64,000 bases of DNA from CAMCXT01 sp040403315 (GTDB lineage Bacteria > Bacteroidota > Bacteroidia > M30B66). The notes beneath the pieces were generated by a model that did not search any database, was not told where the DNA came from, and saw nothing but the letters and a program-made list of their open reading frames with translations. Of the stretch, positions 29,142-37,780 are shown piece after piece. Location of the stretch: contig JBBAKX010000008.1 of assembly GCA_040403315.1 (NCBI GenBank), forward strand, positions 62,001 to 126,000, given 5' to 3'. A program made the position numbers and the translations under genes. Each line of letters starts with the position of its first letter. Position 1 is the stretch's first letter.

Positions 29142-29927
29142 ATGATTTCAGTCAATCTTAAATTTCTGCGAAAATCAAAAGCAAAATCTCAAGAGGAAGT
29201 AGCCAACGATATTTCGATTAAGCGCACCACATTAAGTGGATATGAAAACGGATCAGCCGAGCCAAATACTGATTATTTGCTGCGGCTTTCAGATTATTAT
29301 GGGATAACTGTTGATGCATTGCTTCGACAAGATCTTTCGAAAACAGGCATTCCTGCTGCTGATTTTATTTCGCAAGTTTCTGGAACTTCGCTTCGAATCA
29401 TCGCAACAACTGTTGATCGTGATAACAACGACAACATCGAGCTTGTTCCGCTTAAAGCCAGGGCTGGATATACAAGCGGCTATGCAGATCCTGAGTACAT
29501 CAGAGTTTTGCCTGCCTTCAATATGCCATTTTTGTCGCCAGGAAAAAAATACAGAACCTTCCCGATTATTGGAGATTCAATGCCTCCAGTAGCTGACGGT
29601 TCTTGGGTAACAGGTGAATATTTAGAAAACTGGAATTTCATTAAAAACGGCAATCCGTACATCATTGTCACCAAAGATGATGGGATTGTTTTTAAATCAG
29701 TGTACAACCAAATCGACGAGGAGGGCACCTTGCTTCTTTGCTCGACAAATCCTGCCTACGAGCCTTACGAAATCTCTATTCATCAAGTGCTAGAAGTTTG
29801 GAAATTCACACATTATATTTCATCCGAACTTCCAGAGCCTAATCTCGATAGATCCGAAATCGCTTCCACAGTGATGCATCTGCAGCGGGAAGTGAACAAG
29901 TTGAAGAACACTATGCGCAAAGCATAA
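29142..29927 (+). CDS. XRE family regulator with S24/LexA-like C-terminal domain
   Basis: The N-terminal residues 1-60 are a Cro/C1-type helix-turn-helix (L-R-K-S-K-A-K-S-Q-E-E-V-A, then R-T-T-L-S-G-Y-E-N-G). Residues about 130-220 resemble the S24 signal-peptidase-like domain of LexA and CI repressors: P-I-I-G-D-S-M-P-P with the serine position, and G-I-V-F-K-S-V-Y with a lysine at the general-base position. Hence it may be a self-cleaving or sensor repressor. It is divergent from the secreted subtilase. The C-terminus has a short coiled helix. It is ordinary chromosomal context rather than prophage, since I see no phage genes nearby. Confidence 0.85.
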   Translation: MISVNLKFLRKSKAKSQEEVANDISIKRTTLSGYENGSAEPNTDYLLRLSDYYGITVDALLRQDLSKTGIPAADFISQVSGTSLRIIATTVDRDNNDNIELVPLKARAGYTSGYADPEYIRVLPAFNMPFLSPGKKYRTFPIIGDSMPPVADGSWVTGEYLENWNFIKNGNPYIIVTKDDGIVFKSVYNQIDEEGTLLLCSTNPAYEPYEISIHQVLEVWKFTHYISSELPEPNLDRSEIASTVMHLQREVNKLKNTMRKA

Positions 29928-29963
29928 AAAAACGCCTCGATCATATTGACTGAGGCGTTTTTT
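29926..29963. terminator. Bidirectional terminator
   Basis: AAAAAACGCCTC and GAGGCGTTTTTT form a 12-bp stem with A/T runs on both sides. It lies between the regulator stop and the convergent nuclease stop, and serves both. Confidence 0.88.
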
Positions 29964-29982
29964 GTTTTGTAAATGGATCAGC

Positions 29983-32277
29983 TTAGTGAGCCACCATCAT
30001 TTTTCTTACTTGCATAGAATTTCCAGCTTCGATTTTCACAGTGTAAGCACCATTTGAAAAATCAACTGTTGGGATTTCCACTTGATTCAATCCAGAAAGT
30101 CCTTTAGCATTCGAACGGAAAACTACACGTCCCGACAAGTCAGAAACCTCCAATGAATATGCGATAGATTGTTGCATTCCGAAAGTCAACAAAGCTGATG
30201 AATTGCTTGGATTAGGGAAGATGTTCACATTCATTACTGCATCATCAACATTGGTAGCACTCAATGTCCAGCATGGTGATGGCGGATTAGCAATATGCGA
30301 AACGTTGCTAAAGTCGATGTAGCAAGCCAAGTCAGGTTGATCTACAAATGGATTTCTGTTCGTTTGAACTGAATCTAAAAAATCGTTACGAGAAATATCA
30401 AAACCATCTGGCGGGTAATCAAAGTGCCATTTTTTCATTAAGTTTTGGTCTTGAGCATAATCGATTTGCGTAGATAAGCACTGTTGTCCAATTGGATTGT
30501 TGAATGTGAATGGATTCGTTTGTGAGTTATACGTTACTGCCATGTACATTAAAGTACGAGCAGCGCGACCTTTGTGTTGCTCTTTTGGCTCGTAAACAGT
30601 TTTTCCATTGGCATCTAATCCCAATTTGCCTTCTAAAAACTCAACTGTTGGAGTTCCTACAACTTCTCCCAATGGGAAATTGCAACGAGCAGCGTTTACG
30701 TTGGTTTGACGGGTAGGGTAGAGGTTATGGTAATCGTTGTATTCAGGTTTCTCGGGATTATCAGCAGGGAATGATGGCATCCAGCTGTGTGGGAAAGTGT
30801 GCTCGCGGCTATACCCTGTGCCTGTCCAATCGAATGGATCGTTGAAAAGCTTAGTTTCTCCGCTGTAAGCGCAATTGATTACACGGGTGAAAGTGTTTGC
30901 TCCAACTGTTGCTAAGGTATCGCGTGCTTGGAACAAATTGATCACTATTGGCGCGTAATTGCTGTAGAATATAGCAAAATGATCAGCAGTTAAGGTTTGA
31001 AGATCGGTTGGCAAAGTTGCGTTGGCAGAACTGATTCCAGTGTATTCGCTCGGTGAAACCATTGTAGCCGGAGCAATTACAGTTGTTTCAGAAATGGTAT
31101 TGATGTAATTGGTGAAAGTGCCAGCTCCTGAATATGGGAAAACAGCAAAGTAATAAGTCTTTCCAGCAATTACATAACGTGCATTCAAGCTCACATTGGC
31201 ACCATCAGGGCGACCAGCATAAATCACTTTGGCGTTTCCGATCGTTTGTCCACGTGTATAGTTTGATCCATCTAAAGGAGCAGTTGAAATTGGTGAGCCT
31301 TCGCTGCGAAGTACAACATAACCGCCAAGGATGTCTTCATTGAGGATGTTTCCGTTGAAACTGATTACAGTGCGGAAGGTTTTGTTGATAGGATTTGCAA
31401 TATTGGTAACGCTTGTAACTGGCTCTGTAGCCAAGTTTCCATTCACACCATAAAGGGTGAATGCGAAAGTTGCATCATCCACATCGTTGTTAATCAATTC
31501 AATTCCAGCTACATTGGTTCCAGAAGCAGTTGGAGTGAAATTCACCACCAAATTAGTGCTTGCACCTGCAGCAACTGTAAATGGAAGTGAAGGGCTCGCT
31601 ACTGAATACAAACCAGCATTTGGTCCTGTAAAGTTCACTTCTGTTACAACTAAGTCTTCTGTAGTTCCGATGTTGTTTACTTGGAAAGTTACTGAGGCAC
31701 CGTTGAATGGATCTGCAGTACCTCCGTTAAGAACTGTTGTTGAACCTTGGCTTACATCAATACTTGCAGTGGTAATTACTGGTGTTGCAATGCTAATTTC
31801 ATCCAGTTTTACATTCGATCCAAGTACTTTATTCTGGAAGAAAAAGCGAATATAACGGCTCAATGGATTTGCTGGAGTAACAGTAGCAGACAGGCAGCTA
31901 GAAACACTAAGGTCGGCATCAGTATAAGAAGCCATGTTTGTATATGTTGCTTCATCTACAGATTCCTGAACAACGAATGTTCCTTCGAAAGGACTTCCAG
32001 CGGTTGATCCGCCAATTTCGTAACTAACTGCGCCTGGCTGTTGGCCAAGGAAAATTACCAATGCTTCACTTGCTGCATCAAGTCTTAGCGATGAAGCTCC
32101 ATCACAGGCAGCATCGGCAGTGTAATTTGTGTTCCCATTTCCTCCTGTAGGAACAAAAGTCCAACCAGTTGGCGTTGCAGCCCCTGTGCAATCCCAAGAT
32201 GTAGGAACTGGGCTTTGTTGTGCATTGGCTGTCATGGTAAAGAAAGCCAATGTCAGGATTAAGAAAAGTTTTTTCAT
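29983..32277 (-). CDS. Secreted endonuclease I family nuclease with T9SS sorting domain
   Basis: The 764-residue preprotein begins with a signal peptide (M-K-K-L-F-L-I-L, cut after A-N-A-Q). Residues about 20-165 are a galactose-binding-like beta domain; about 166-277 a choice-of-anchor-D (Hydin-like) domain. Residues about 430-650 are endonuclease I: Y-S-R-E-H-T-F-P-H-S-W (near residue 488), D-Y-H-N-L-Y-P-T with the catalytic-site histidine, and N-x-x-R. This nuclease family needs a divalent metal and degrades DNA and RNA outside the cell. The C-terminal 80 residues are a T9SS type A domain (I-F-P-N-P-S). It is the last gene of a leftward cluster with a TonB receptor. Confidence 0.93.
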   Translation of the reverse strand: MKKLFLILTLAFFTMTANAQQSPVPTSWDCTGAATPTGWTFVPTGGNGNTNYTADAACDGASSLRLDAASEALVIFLGQQPGAVSYEIGGSTAGSPFEGTFVVQESVDEATYTNMASYTDADLSVSSCLSATVTPANPLSRYIRFFFQNKVLGSNVKLDEISIATPVITTASIDVSQGSTTVLNGGTADPFNGASVTFQVNNIGTTEDLVVTEVNFTGPNAGLYSVASPSLPFTVAAGASTNLVVNFTPTASGTNVAGIELINNDVDDATFAFTLYGVNGNLATEPVTSVTNIANPINKTFRTVISFNGNILNEDILGGYVVLRSEGSPISTAPLDGSNYTRGQTIGNAKVIYAGRPDGANVSLNARYVIAGKTYYFAVFPYSGAGTFTNYINTISETTVIAPATMVSPSEYTGISSANATLPTDLQTLTADHFAIFYSNYAPIVINLFQARDTLATVGANTFTRVINCAYSGETKLFNDPFDWTGTGYSREHTFPHSWMPSFPADNPEKPEYNDYHNLYPTRQTNVNAARCNFPLGEVVGTPTVEFLEGKLGLDANGKTVYEPKEQHKGRAARTLMYMAVTYNSQTNPFTFNNPIGQQCLSTQIDYAQDQNLMKKWHFDYPPDGFDISRNDFLDSVQTNRNPFVDQPDLACYIDFSNVSHIANPPSPCWTLSATNVDDAVMNVNIFPNPSNSSALLTFGMQQSIAYSLEVSDLSGRVVFRSNAKGLSGLNQVEIPTVDFSNGAYTVKIEAGNSMQVRKMMVAH

Positions 32278-32286
32278 GTTTCGTGT

Positions 32287-32739
32287 TTATTGTTTTTGTG
32301 CGCGGATATAGCCTTCCGTGCTATCGGCAAATGTTCTGAATCTTTTAAGTGCTAATTCTGAATCAGTTAATTGTTCTATTTCGTAGCGCTGGCGAAGTAT
32401 TTTGGTAACAAATGTATTCGATCCAACCGAGTTTTTAACTGCTGTAAACGAAAGTTCATCTGCCTTAATATCAAACTCGAATGTATCGAGCAGATCAGTT
32501 TTCGTCGTATCCGCATAATCGAGTGTGTAAACACCTTTGCAAGTTGCAGTGTAAGCATCCGTGCAAGGGAAAAACTCCATTTTATGGACATTGTTAGTTA
32601 TATCAACTTCATTTCCATTCGCCCATTTTAGTTGAGTGATTTTCCAAACTCCAATATTCAACTGGTCGGCTGCATTCTGCTCCTTACTGCAGGAAATGAA
32701 TCCAACGCTCAGCAACGCGATGATGGCTAGTTTTTTCAT
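32287..32739 (-). CDS. Putative lipoprotein with lipocalin-like domain
   Basis: The 150-residue protein has a signal peptide with lipobox G-F-I-S-C-S-K at residues 13-19, so it is probably lipid-anchored. The mature part reads G-V-W-K-I-T-Q-L-K-W early and has eight to ten short beta strands, the pattern of small lipocalin-like Bacteroidota lipoproteins. It lies between the TonB receptor (5 bases) and the nuclease (9 bases), which implies it works with them, for example as a surface or periplasmic binding or support protein. No ligand motif is visible. Confidence 0.75.
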   Translation of the reverse strand: MKKLAIIALLSVGFISCSKEQNAADQLNIGVWKITQLKWANGNEVDITNNVHKMEFFPCTDAYTATCKGVYTLDYADTTKTDLLDTFEFDIKADELSFTAVKNSVGSNTFVTKILRQRYEIEQLTDSELALKRFRTFADSTEGYIRAQKQ

Positions 32740-32744
32740 GTTCC

Positions 32745-35501
32745 TTAGAAAGTTAGTGTTAATGATGATTGCCAGCGACGGCCGAGTAAGAAGTTCACGC
32801 TCGAACTAGCTGCGTTGAAAGATGAAGTATTTCCGAACTGATTGCTTTGTGCATCCGTTATACCTTCAGCATCTAATATGTTGATTACACTTAAACGAAA
32901 ATCCAGCTTAACCTTTTTAATCATAAATCCATAACCTGCATTCACATCCAACAAACCATAATTAGGCATTCGCCATGATTGACGACCAATATTAGGGCCT
33001 AGATCATTCACCAAATCGGTAATCTGCAACGCATCTGGAGTATAGTTCGCGTAATTGTGCGTAAAAAGTGTGAATTGAGGTTTGAAGTAAAGTCGTTTGA
33101 TTGGTTCGTAGCGCACAGAAACCGCATAGCTTCTCTGAGCGGCATCGCCCACTTTTACTCCACGAGGATCGAAGCGAACGGTATCGGTAGGATTTCCATT
33201 GTCGTCGAATACAGTAGCAGTGGCCATTTTATTCCAACGCCAATCACCAATAGATATCATTCCTTCAACGTTCAAATTCTTCATCACTTTGTAAACAAAA
33301 TCCAATTCAAGGCCTTTGTGAAGCGCACCCATTCCTGAAGCGTTCGAGCTGACTGGTTCTCCGTTTATTGTAAATGAAACAGCTGTTGGTCGGTTGTTCC
33401 AAACAGTATAATACCCATTCACATTTGCAGCAAATTTTGCTGATTTGTAAGAATATCCTAGTTCTGCAGATTGGATCAATTCATTGTCGATTTTTTGAAA
33501 CTTCTTATTATCAGAGCGAATCGTAAACTGCATCAATGGCGCACGGTTGAGGTATCCGATGTTCATGAACACATTCATTTGATCATTGATATTGTAGTTC
33601 ACTCCACCTTTCACTGTGTAACCAACTAAACGAACCCATTCGCTTTGGTTGATTTTCAAGCCTTCTGAACTTTGATTATAGGTAACATCCTTGTATGTAA
33701 TAGTATCGCCATAACCAACATAAATCGTGGTGTCGTCTAAATCTAACTGCTTATCAAGGAAGTGATTGTACTGCTTGTAAAAGCTCATCGAAGAGCTCAA
33801 GTTGATAAAGGCGGACCATTTTCCAACTTTATATTCAGCCAAAGCGAAAGCTCCGCCCCATCGGATATTTCGTTCAATAAACTGTGTGATTGTATCTCCA
33901 ATCAAGACAGGTTGTTGTGGAGCAATATTATTATCTGCTGAGGAAACCCAAAGATCTGCGCCTAAAAGATTCTCTACTCGACTAAATACCTGTCCATTGT
34001 AGGTTCTCAAATCCAATCCACCTGAAATATCCCAGCCAGAAAAAGCAGACCATTTAAAGGTCGATAGTGCCCCGTACCATTGATGTTGATTGTAATTTTT
34101 ACGAATGAAATTCGATGCCCTTCTTAGGCCTTTGTATAAGCTGTCGGGCCCAAATCCAGGATAAACATTCGCATTACTTAAGGCCCCAGGTCCTCCATAT
34201 GCATTTCCATTATAAATAGATTGAATATTTTGATTCCCTGTCGAGTCCAAGGCGATGGTGCCGTTAAGCTGGGTTCCTCCACCCATACCATAAGAAGCAT
34301 AAAGAATATTCGACCAGTAAAATCGCGGATTTATATTTACAAAGTGACGCAAAGAAATAACTGGCTTGTGAAACTGATTGATGCTTGTATTGAACACTTC
34401 TGCAGGAGCATCAGCGCCGCCAGTAGCAGTTTGGCGAAGAAGATTCCAACTTGGATTGTATCTTCTTCCATATTCGATTTTCCCTGATGTGTCTACACCC
34501 AATTGAGCAGCAAGTGCTTTGCTATAGGTGTAGATTGGTTGATCAACGCGGAAATCCCTTTGAGCACTGCGCTGTGGAGCTCCGAATCCAGACAAGGAAA
34601 ACAAATGCTTTCCAAAGAATTTTTCCACTTTAAGGTAATAGAAAAACATTTCAGAACTAAGTTCATCAACGTATCCATCATTTGAGCGATAGGAGAATGC
34701 CGCGCTCACTCCAAAGCCATTCTTAAGTTTTCCTGAGTTAAAGTTAATTCCAGTTCTTAGGTTCATGTCGTTTCCAACTTCTTGTCGAACTGAGAGCATG
34801 CGTTTTGAATCAATTCCTGCTGTTAAGATGTTCATCGTTCCTCCGATAGATGGAATCGCCAACTTTGATGCTCCCAAACCGCGCTGAACTTGAACGCCCG
34901 ATGTAAGGTTGTCTAGACCAAACCAATTGGTCCAAAATACACGACCATTAAACACGTCGTTCATCGGAATACCATCGATGAGCACCTGAACATTTTGAGA
35001 GTTAAATCCTCGAATCGAAACCCGCGCATCACCATCTCCACCACCTTGTTGGGTTGCGTAAACGCCTGGTGTGGAGTTCAAAATCATCGGAAGGTCTTGC
35101 GCTCCGAGTTGCTCTTGAATTTTTATGGGACTGATATTCGAGAATGCTACAGGAGTTTCGCGGGCGATGGCGATGTCTGAAGAAACTTCAAATTCCTTTA
35201 GTGTATTGCTTACCAAGATAAAATCAACAGTGATCGACTTATCAATAATTACAATGTTCTTCGACTGCGTTTTGAAGCCCATTGCACTCACTGTGAGTGT
35301 ATAGCTTCCATTGGGTAAATCTATCTTATAGTTCCCGTCAAGATCTGTTTGAGCACCTTTTCCAGAAGCATAAATCACCGAAGCTCCAAGGATGGTTTCA
35401 TTGTTTGAGATATCTGTAACCTTTCCTGTAACTGATCCGCCTTGAGCAAGCAAAACAACACCGAGAAGATTCAAAATGATTAGGCTGAAAGACTGCTTCA
35501 T
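32745..35501 (-). CDS. TonB-dependent receptor, carboxypeptidase-like N-domain
   Basis: This outer-membrane active-transport barrel has 918 residues: a signal peptide (to about 20), a CarboxypepD_reg-like domain (about 22-105: V-T-G-K-V-T-D, G-A-S-V-I-Y, D-L-D-G-N-Y), a plug domain (about 120-230: L-N-S-T-P-G-V-Y, V-S-I-R-G-F-N, V-L-I-D-G-I-P), then a barrel to a C-terminal F. There is no SusD partner, so it is not a typical polysaccharide locus. Its lipoprotein and secreted nuclease lie directly downstream, so a nucleic-acid breakdown product or the phosphate or metal linked to it is a plausible substrate, though this is inference. Confidence 0.93.
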   Translation of the reverse strand: MKQSFSLIILNLLGVVLLAQGGSVTGKVTDISNNETILGASVIYASGKGAQTDLDGNYKIDLPNGSYTLTVSAMGFKTQSKNIVIIDKSITVDFILVSNTLKEFEVSSDIAIARETPVAFSNISPIKIQEQLGAQDLPMILNSTPGVYATQQGGGDGDARVSIRGFNSQNVQVLIDGIPMNDVFNGRVFWTNWFGLDNLTSGVQVQRGLGASKLAIPSIGGTMNILTAGIDSKRMLSVRQEVGNDMNLRTGINFNSGKLKNGFGVSAAFSYRSNDGYVDELSSEMFFYYLKVEKFFGKHLFSLSGFGAPQRSAQRDFRVDQPIYTYSKALAAQLGVDTSGKIEYGRRYNPSWNLLRQTATGGADAPAEVFNTSINQFHKPVISLRHFVNINPRFYWSNILYASYGMGGGTQLNGTIALDSTGNQNIQSIYNGNAYGGPGALSNANVYPGFGPDSLYKGLRRASNFIRKNYNQHQWYGALSTFKWSAFSGWDISGGLDLRTYNGQVFSRVENLLGADLWVSSADNNIAPQQPVLIGDTITQFIERNIRWGGAFALAEYKVGKWSAFINLSSSMSFYKQYNHFLDKQLDLDDTTIYVGYGDTITYKDVTYNQSSEGLKINQSEWVRLVGYTVKGGVNYNINDQMNVFMNIGYLNRAPLMQFTIRSDNKKFQKIDNELIQSAELGYSYKSAKFAANVNGYYTVWNNRPTAVSFTINGEPVSSNASGMGALHKGLELDFVYKVMKNLNVEGMISIGDWRWNKMATATVFDDNGNPTDTVRFDPRGVKVGDAAQRSYAVSVRYEPIKRLYFKPQFTLFTHNYANYTPDALQITDLVNDLGPNIGRQSWRMPNYGLLDVNAGYGFMIKKVKLDFRLSVINILDAEGITDAQSNQFGNTSSFNAASSSVNFLLGRRWQSSLTLTF

Positions 35502-35511
35502 AAAAAAGAAA

Positions 35512-35541
35512 AAGCACAGAAATCCTTAGAAATCTGTGCTT
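35512..35541 (-). terminator. Hairpin terminator or attenuator before the TonB receptor gene
   Basis: AAGCACAGA pairs with TCTGTGCTT in a 9-bp stem with a 12-base loop, followed on the minus strand by TTTCTTTTTT. It is between the lamin-tail gene stop (35555) and the receptor ATG (35501), whose codon comes right after the T-run. Confidence 0.75.
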
Positions 35542-35554
35542 GTAGAGGTTAAAA

Positions 35555-36571
35555 TTATGGACGAACAACCAGTTTCCGCTCTGAAGTTTTACCATTAGTA
35601 AACATCACGCGAACAGTGTAAATACCCGCAGGCAATACATTGGTTTGAGCAGTTACTTTTTTCGACTTCGATGCATTGTTTTCTACCAAGATCGATTGAC
35701 CGAGTAAGTTTCTGAATTCTACAGCGCGGATTTCAAAAACGGCTTCAATAATCGTATAGTCAACTGATGGATTTGGGTAAATCAAGGTTTTTGTTTCATC
35801 ATTTAATTCCAAAATACCAACAGTGTTACATGCACAAGTATGGAATCCCAATGAATCGAACATGTCTTCGGCCAATGAATCCCATTGTACTGAAGCATTG
35901 AATGACTGAGGTGCTGGGTTTGTTGTAACGCCACCGGATACAGAAAGCTTACGTATCAAAGTATTGTCTTGCGTCCAGTAACGAAGAAAGTATGGAGTTG
36001 AACCATCGTATCCAACTGGCATGCTTGAATATGGAGCAATGTCTGTCCAGCCCGGTACTGGACTTTCTGTTCCTGCAGAATTAAAAACCTGTTCTCCTAT
36101 GCAAGCGAAAATGTCAATAATTTGCCAAACGCCTGCTACATTTTTTTCAAGTGTAATGGCATCATTACCATTGAAACACATCGTGCGAATGTTCCCTGTT
36201 TCTGTTCCACATCCATTCGACAGTAACGTGTCTGCTTTTTCTTGCAATGCTATATCAATTGGAGCAGTTTGGCCTGTACCATTTGGATCAGTTAAGTTAA
36301 CAGCAATCACATATACACCATAAGCAGGTACGTTTGCATTCGCTGGAAGCGGCTGAATTTCATTATCAGCTGGGACCAAAGATCCATTGTTGTAGCGGAT
36401 CATTCTGTATGATCCAAGGTTGATTGGATTTCCAGTTGGATTGTAAATTTCAAGAGCCTTGTTGTTTCCTAATCCTTCAACATATTCTGAGAAAAACAAT
36501 TCAGAACATTGCGCATTTGAAACCAGAGATAACAATACGATTGAACTCGTTAGCAGTAAAGATTTTATCAT
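35555..36571 (-). CDS. Secreted lamin-tail-domain protein with T9SS sorting domain
   Basis: The 338-residue preprotein has a signal peptide (cut after S-N-A-Q). Residues about 20-170 are a lamin tail (LTD) domain: L-F-F-S-E-Y-V-E-G, N-K-A-L-E-I-Y-N-P-T, L-G-S-Y-R-M-I-R-Y. LTDs in secreted bacterial proteins are often attached to nucleases or phosphatases. No catalytic domain is seen here. The last 80 residues are a T9SS type A domain (I-Y-P-N-P-S). It is the promoter-proximal gene of the nuclease/receptor cluster, with a hairpin between it and the receptor gene. Confidence 0.85.
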   Translation of the reverse strand: MIKSLLLTSSIVLLSLVSNAQCSELFFSEYVEGLGNNKALEIYNPTGNPINLGSYRMIRYNNGSLVPADNEIQPLPANANVPAYGVYVIAVNLTDPNGTGQTAPIDIALQEKADTLLSNGCGTETGNIRTMCFNGNDAITLEKNVAGVWQIIDIFACIGEQVFNSAGTESPVPGWTDIAPYSSMPVGYDGSTPYFLRYWTQDNTLIRKLSVSGGVTTNPAPQSFNASVQWDSLAEDMFDSLGFHTCACNTVGILELNDETKTLIYPNPSVDYTIIEAVFEIRAVEFRNLLGQSILVENNASKSKKVTAQTNVLPAGIYTVRVMFTNGKTSERKLVVRP

Positions 36572-36592
36572 GTCGATTTATTTATCAGAGCG

Positions 36593-36600
36593 CAAAATTA
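36593..36600 (-). promoter_or_regulatory. Candidate -7 box for the lamin-tail gene cluster
   Basis: The minus strand reads TAATTTTG, an exact TAnnTTTG match 21 bases upstream of the ATG. No clear -33 partner. Confidence 0.45.
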
Positions 36601-36743
36601 AGTCTTTCAAGCAATTATTCGCATGGTGTTAATTTTTTAAAGTAATGGTAAAGTTGAGTGTTAATACTCTAGAAATTAACAAGGTATATGTTGTAATAGA
36701 GCCAAATTGTAAAAGTCCAGCTCAATTTAGCATTCAAAAAACC

Positions 36744-36769
36744 TATATTTGCCGCCCAAAATAACTTTG
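36744..36769 (+). promoter_or_regulatory. Two TAnnTTTG boxes before the deoxyhypusine-synthase-like gene
   Basis: TATATTTG at 36744-36751 and TAACTTTG at 36762-36769 both match TAnnTTTG. The second ends two bases before the ATG, so the first is the more likely functional box. No good -33 is seen for either. Confidence 0.4.
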
Positions 36770-36771
36770 CC

Positions 36772-37743
36772 ATGAAAGGTCCGATTTCTCAATTTATCGA
36801 AAAACACTATCTTCATTTTAACTCTGCTGCGCTGGTAGATGCTGCAAAAGGTTACGAAGCGCATCTAACTGCTGGTGGTAAAATGATGGTAACATTGGCT
36901 GGTGCTATGAGTACAGCCGAACTTGGGAAATCATTTGCTGAAATGATCCGTCAAGGTAAAGTAGATATCATTTCTTGTACTGGAGCGAATCTCGAAGAAG
37001 ATATCATGAATTTGGTAGCCCATTCACATTACAAGCGAGTTCCAAATTATAGAGATTTGAGTCCACAAGATGAATGGGATTTATTGGAGGAAGGGTACAA
37101 CAGAGTTACAGATACTTGTATTCCTGAAGAAGAAGCTTTCCGTCGTATTCAAAAGCACATCGTAAAGCAATGGATGAACGCCCAAGAAAGCGGTGAGCGT
37201 TATTTTCCACACGAATATATGTACAAGATGCTCCTTTCAGAGGAAATGGAACAGTATTATGAGATCGATCCAAAAGATTCGTGGATGATCGCCGCTGCAG
37301 AGCACAATATTCCGATCGTTGTTCCAGGCTGGGAAGACAGTACAATGGGAAATATCTTCGCTTCATATTGCATCAAAGGAGAACTTCAACCCTCCGTAAT
37401 GAAGTCAGGAATCGAATACATGATGTGGCTTACCGAATGGTACCGTGAAAATTCGACTGGTAAGGGAGTTGGTTTTTTCCAGATTGGTGGAGGTATCGCC
37501 GGCGACTTCCCAATTTGTGTTGTACCGATGATGTACCAAGACTTAGAATGGCATGATGTTCCATTTTGGGCATATTTCTGCCAGATTTCAGATTCAACAA
37601 CAAGTTATGGATCTTATTCAGGTGCAGTTCCTAACGAAAAAATTACCTGGGGAAAACTCGACAAAGAAACACCGAAGTTCATCGTTGAATCAGACGCAAC
37701 CATAGTTGCGCCGCTTATCTTTGCTTGGGTTTTAGGCTGGTAA
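36772..37743 (+). CDS. Deoxyhypusine synthase family protein
   Basis: The 323-residue protein resembles eukaryotic and archaeal deoxyhypusine synthase: M-V-T-L-A-G-A-M-S-T-A, then I-S-C-T-G-A-N-L-E-E-D (the NAD site) and near the C-terminus T-W-G-K-L-D (lysine 295 matching the imine-forming lysine), then D-A-T-I-V-A-P-L. Bacteria lack eIF5A. Bacterial members of this family are thought to act on polyamines, for example making homospermidine; the substrate here cannot be deduced. No spermidine or arginine decarboxylase gene is beside it. It is followed after 37 bases by a DAHP synthase gene. Confidence 0.88.
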   Translation: MKGPISQFIEKHYLHFNSAALVDAAKGYEAHLTAGGKMMVTLAGAMSTAELGKSFAEMIRQGKVDIISCTGANLEEDIMNLVAHSHYKRVPNYRDLSPQDEWDLLEEGYNRVTDTCIPEEEAFRRIQKHIVKQWMNAQESGERYFPHEYMYKMLLSEEMEQYYEIDPKDSWMIAAAEHNIPIVVPGWEDSTMGNIFASYCIKGELQPSVMKSGIEYMMWLTEWYRENSTGKGVGFFQIGGGIAGDFPICVVPMMYQDLEWHDVPFWAYFCQISDSTTSYGSYSGAVPNEKITWGKLDKETPKFIVESDATIVAPLIFAWVLGW

Positions 37744-37780
37744 TGCCAAACAATCTCTGTATTTGGATTGTTGAGGTTAC

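Noticed and set aside
29021..29155. N-terminal extension of the subtilase frame
   Set aside because: It overlaps the divergent regulator's promoter and start and would bury the signal peptide.
31457..31855. 132-codon plus-strand frame inside the nuclease gene
   Set aside because: An antisense shadow of the choice-of-anchor domain; no independent start or promoter.
32745..36571. Polysaccharide utilisation locus
   Set aside because: There is a TonB receptor but no SusD-like lipoprotein and no glycoside hydrolase.
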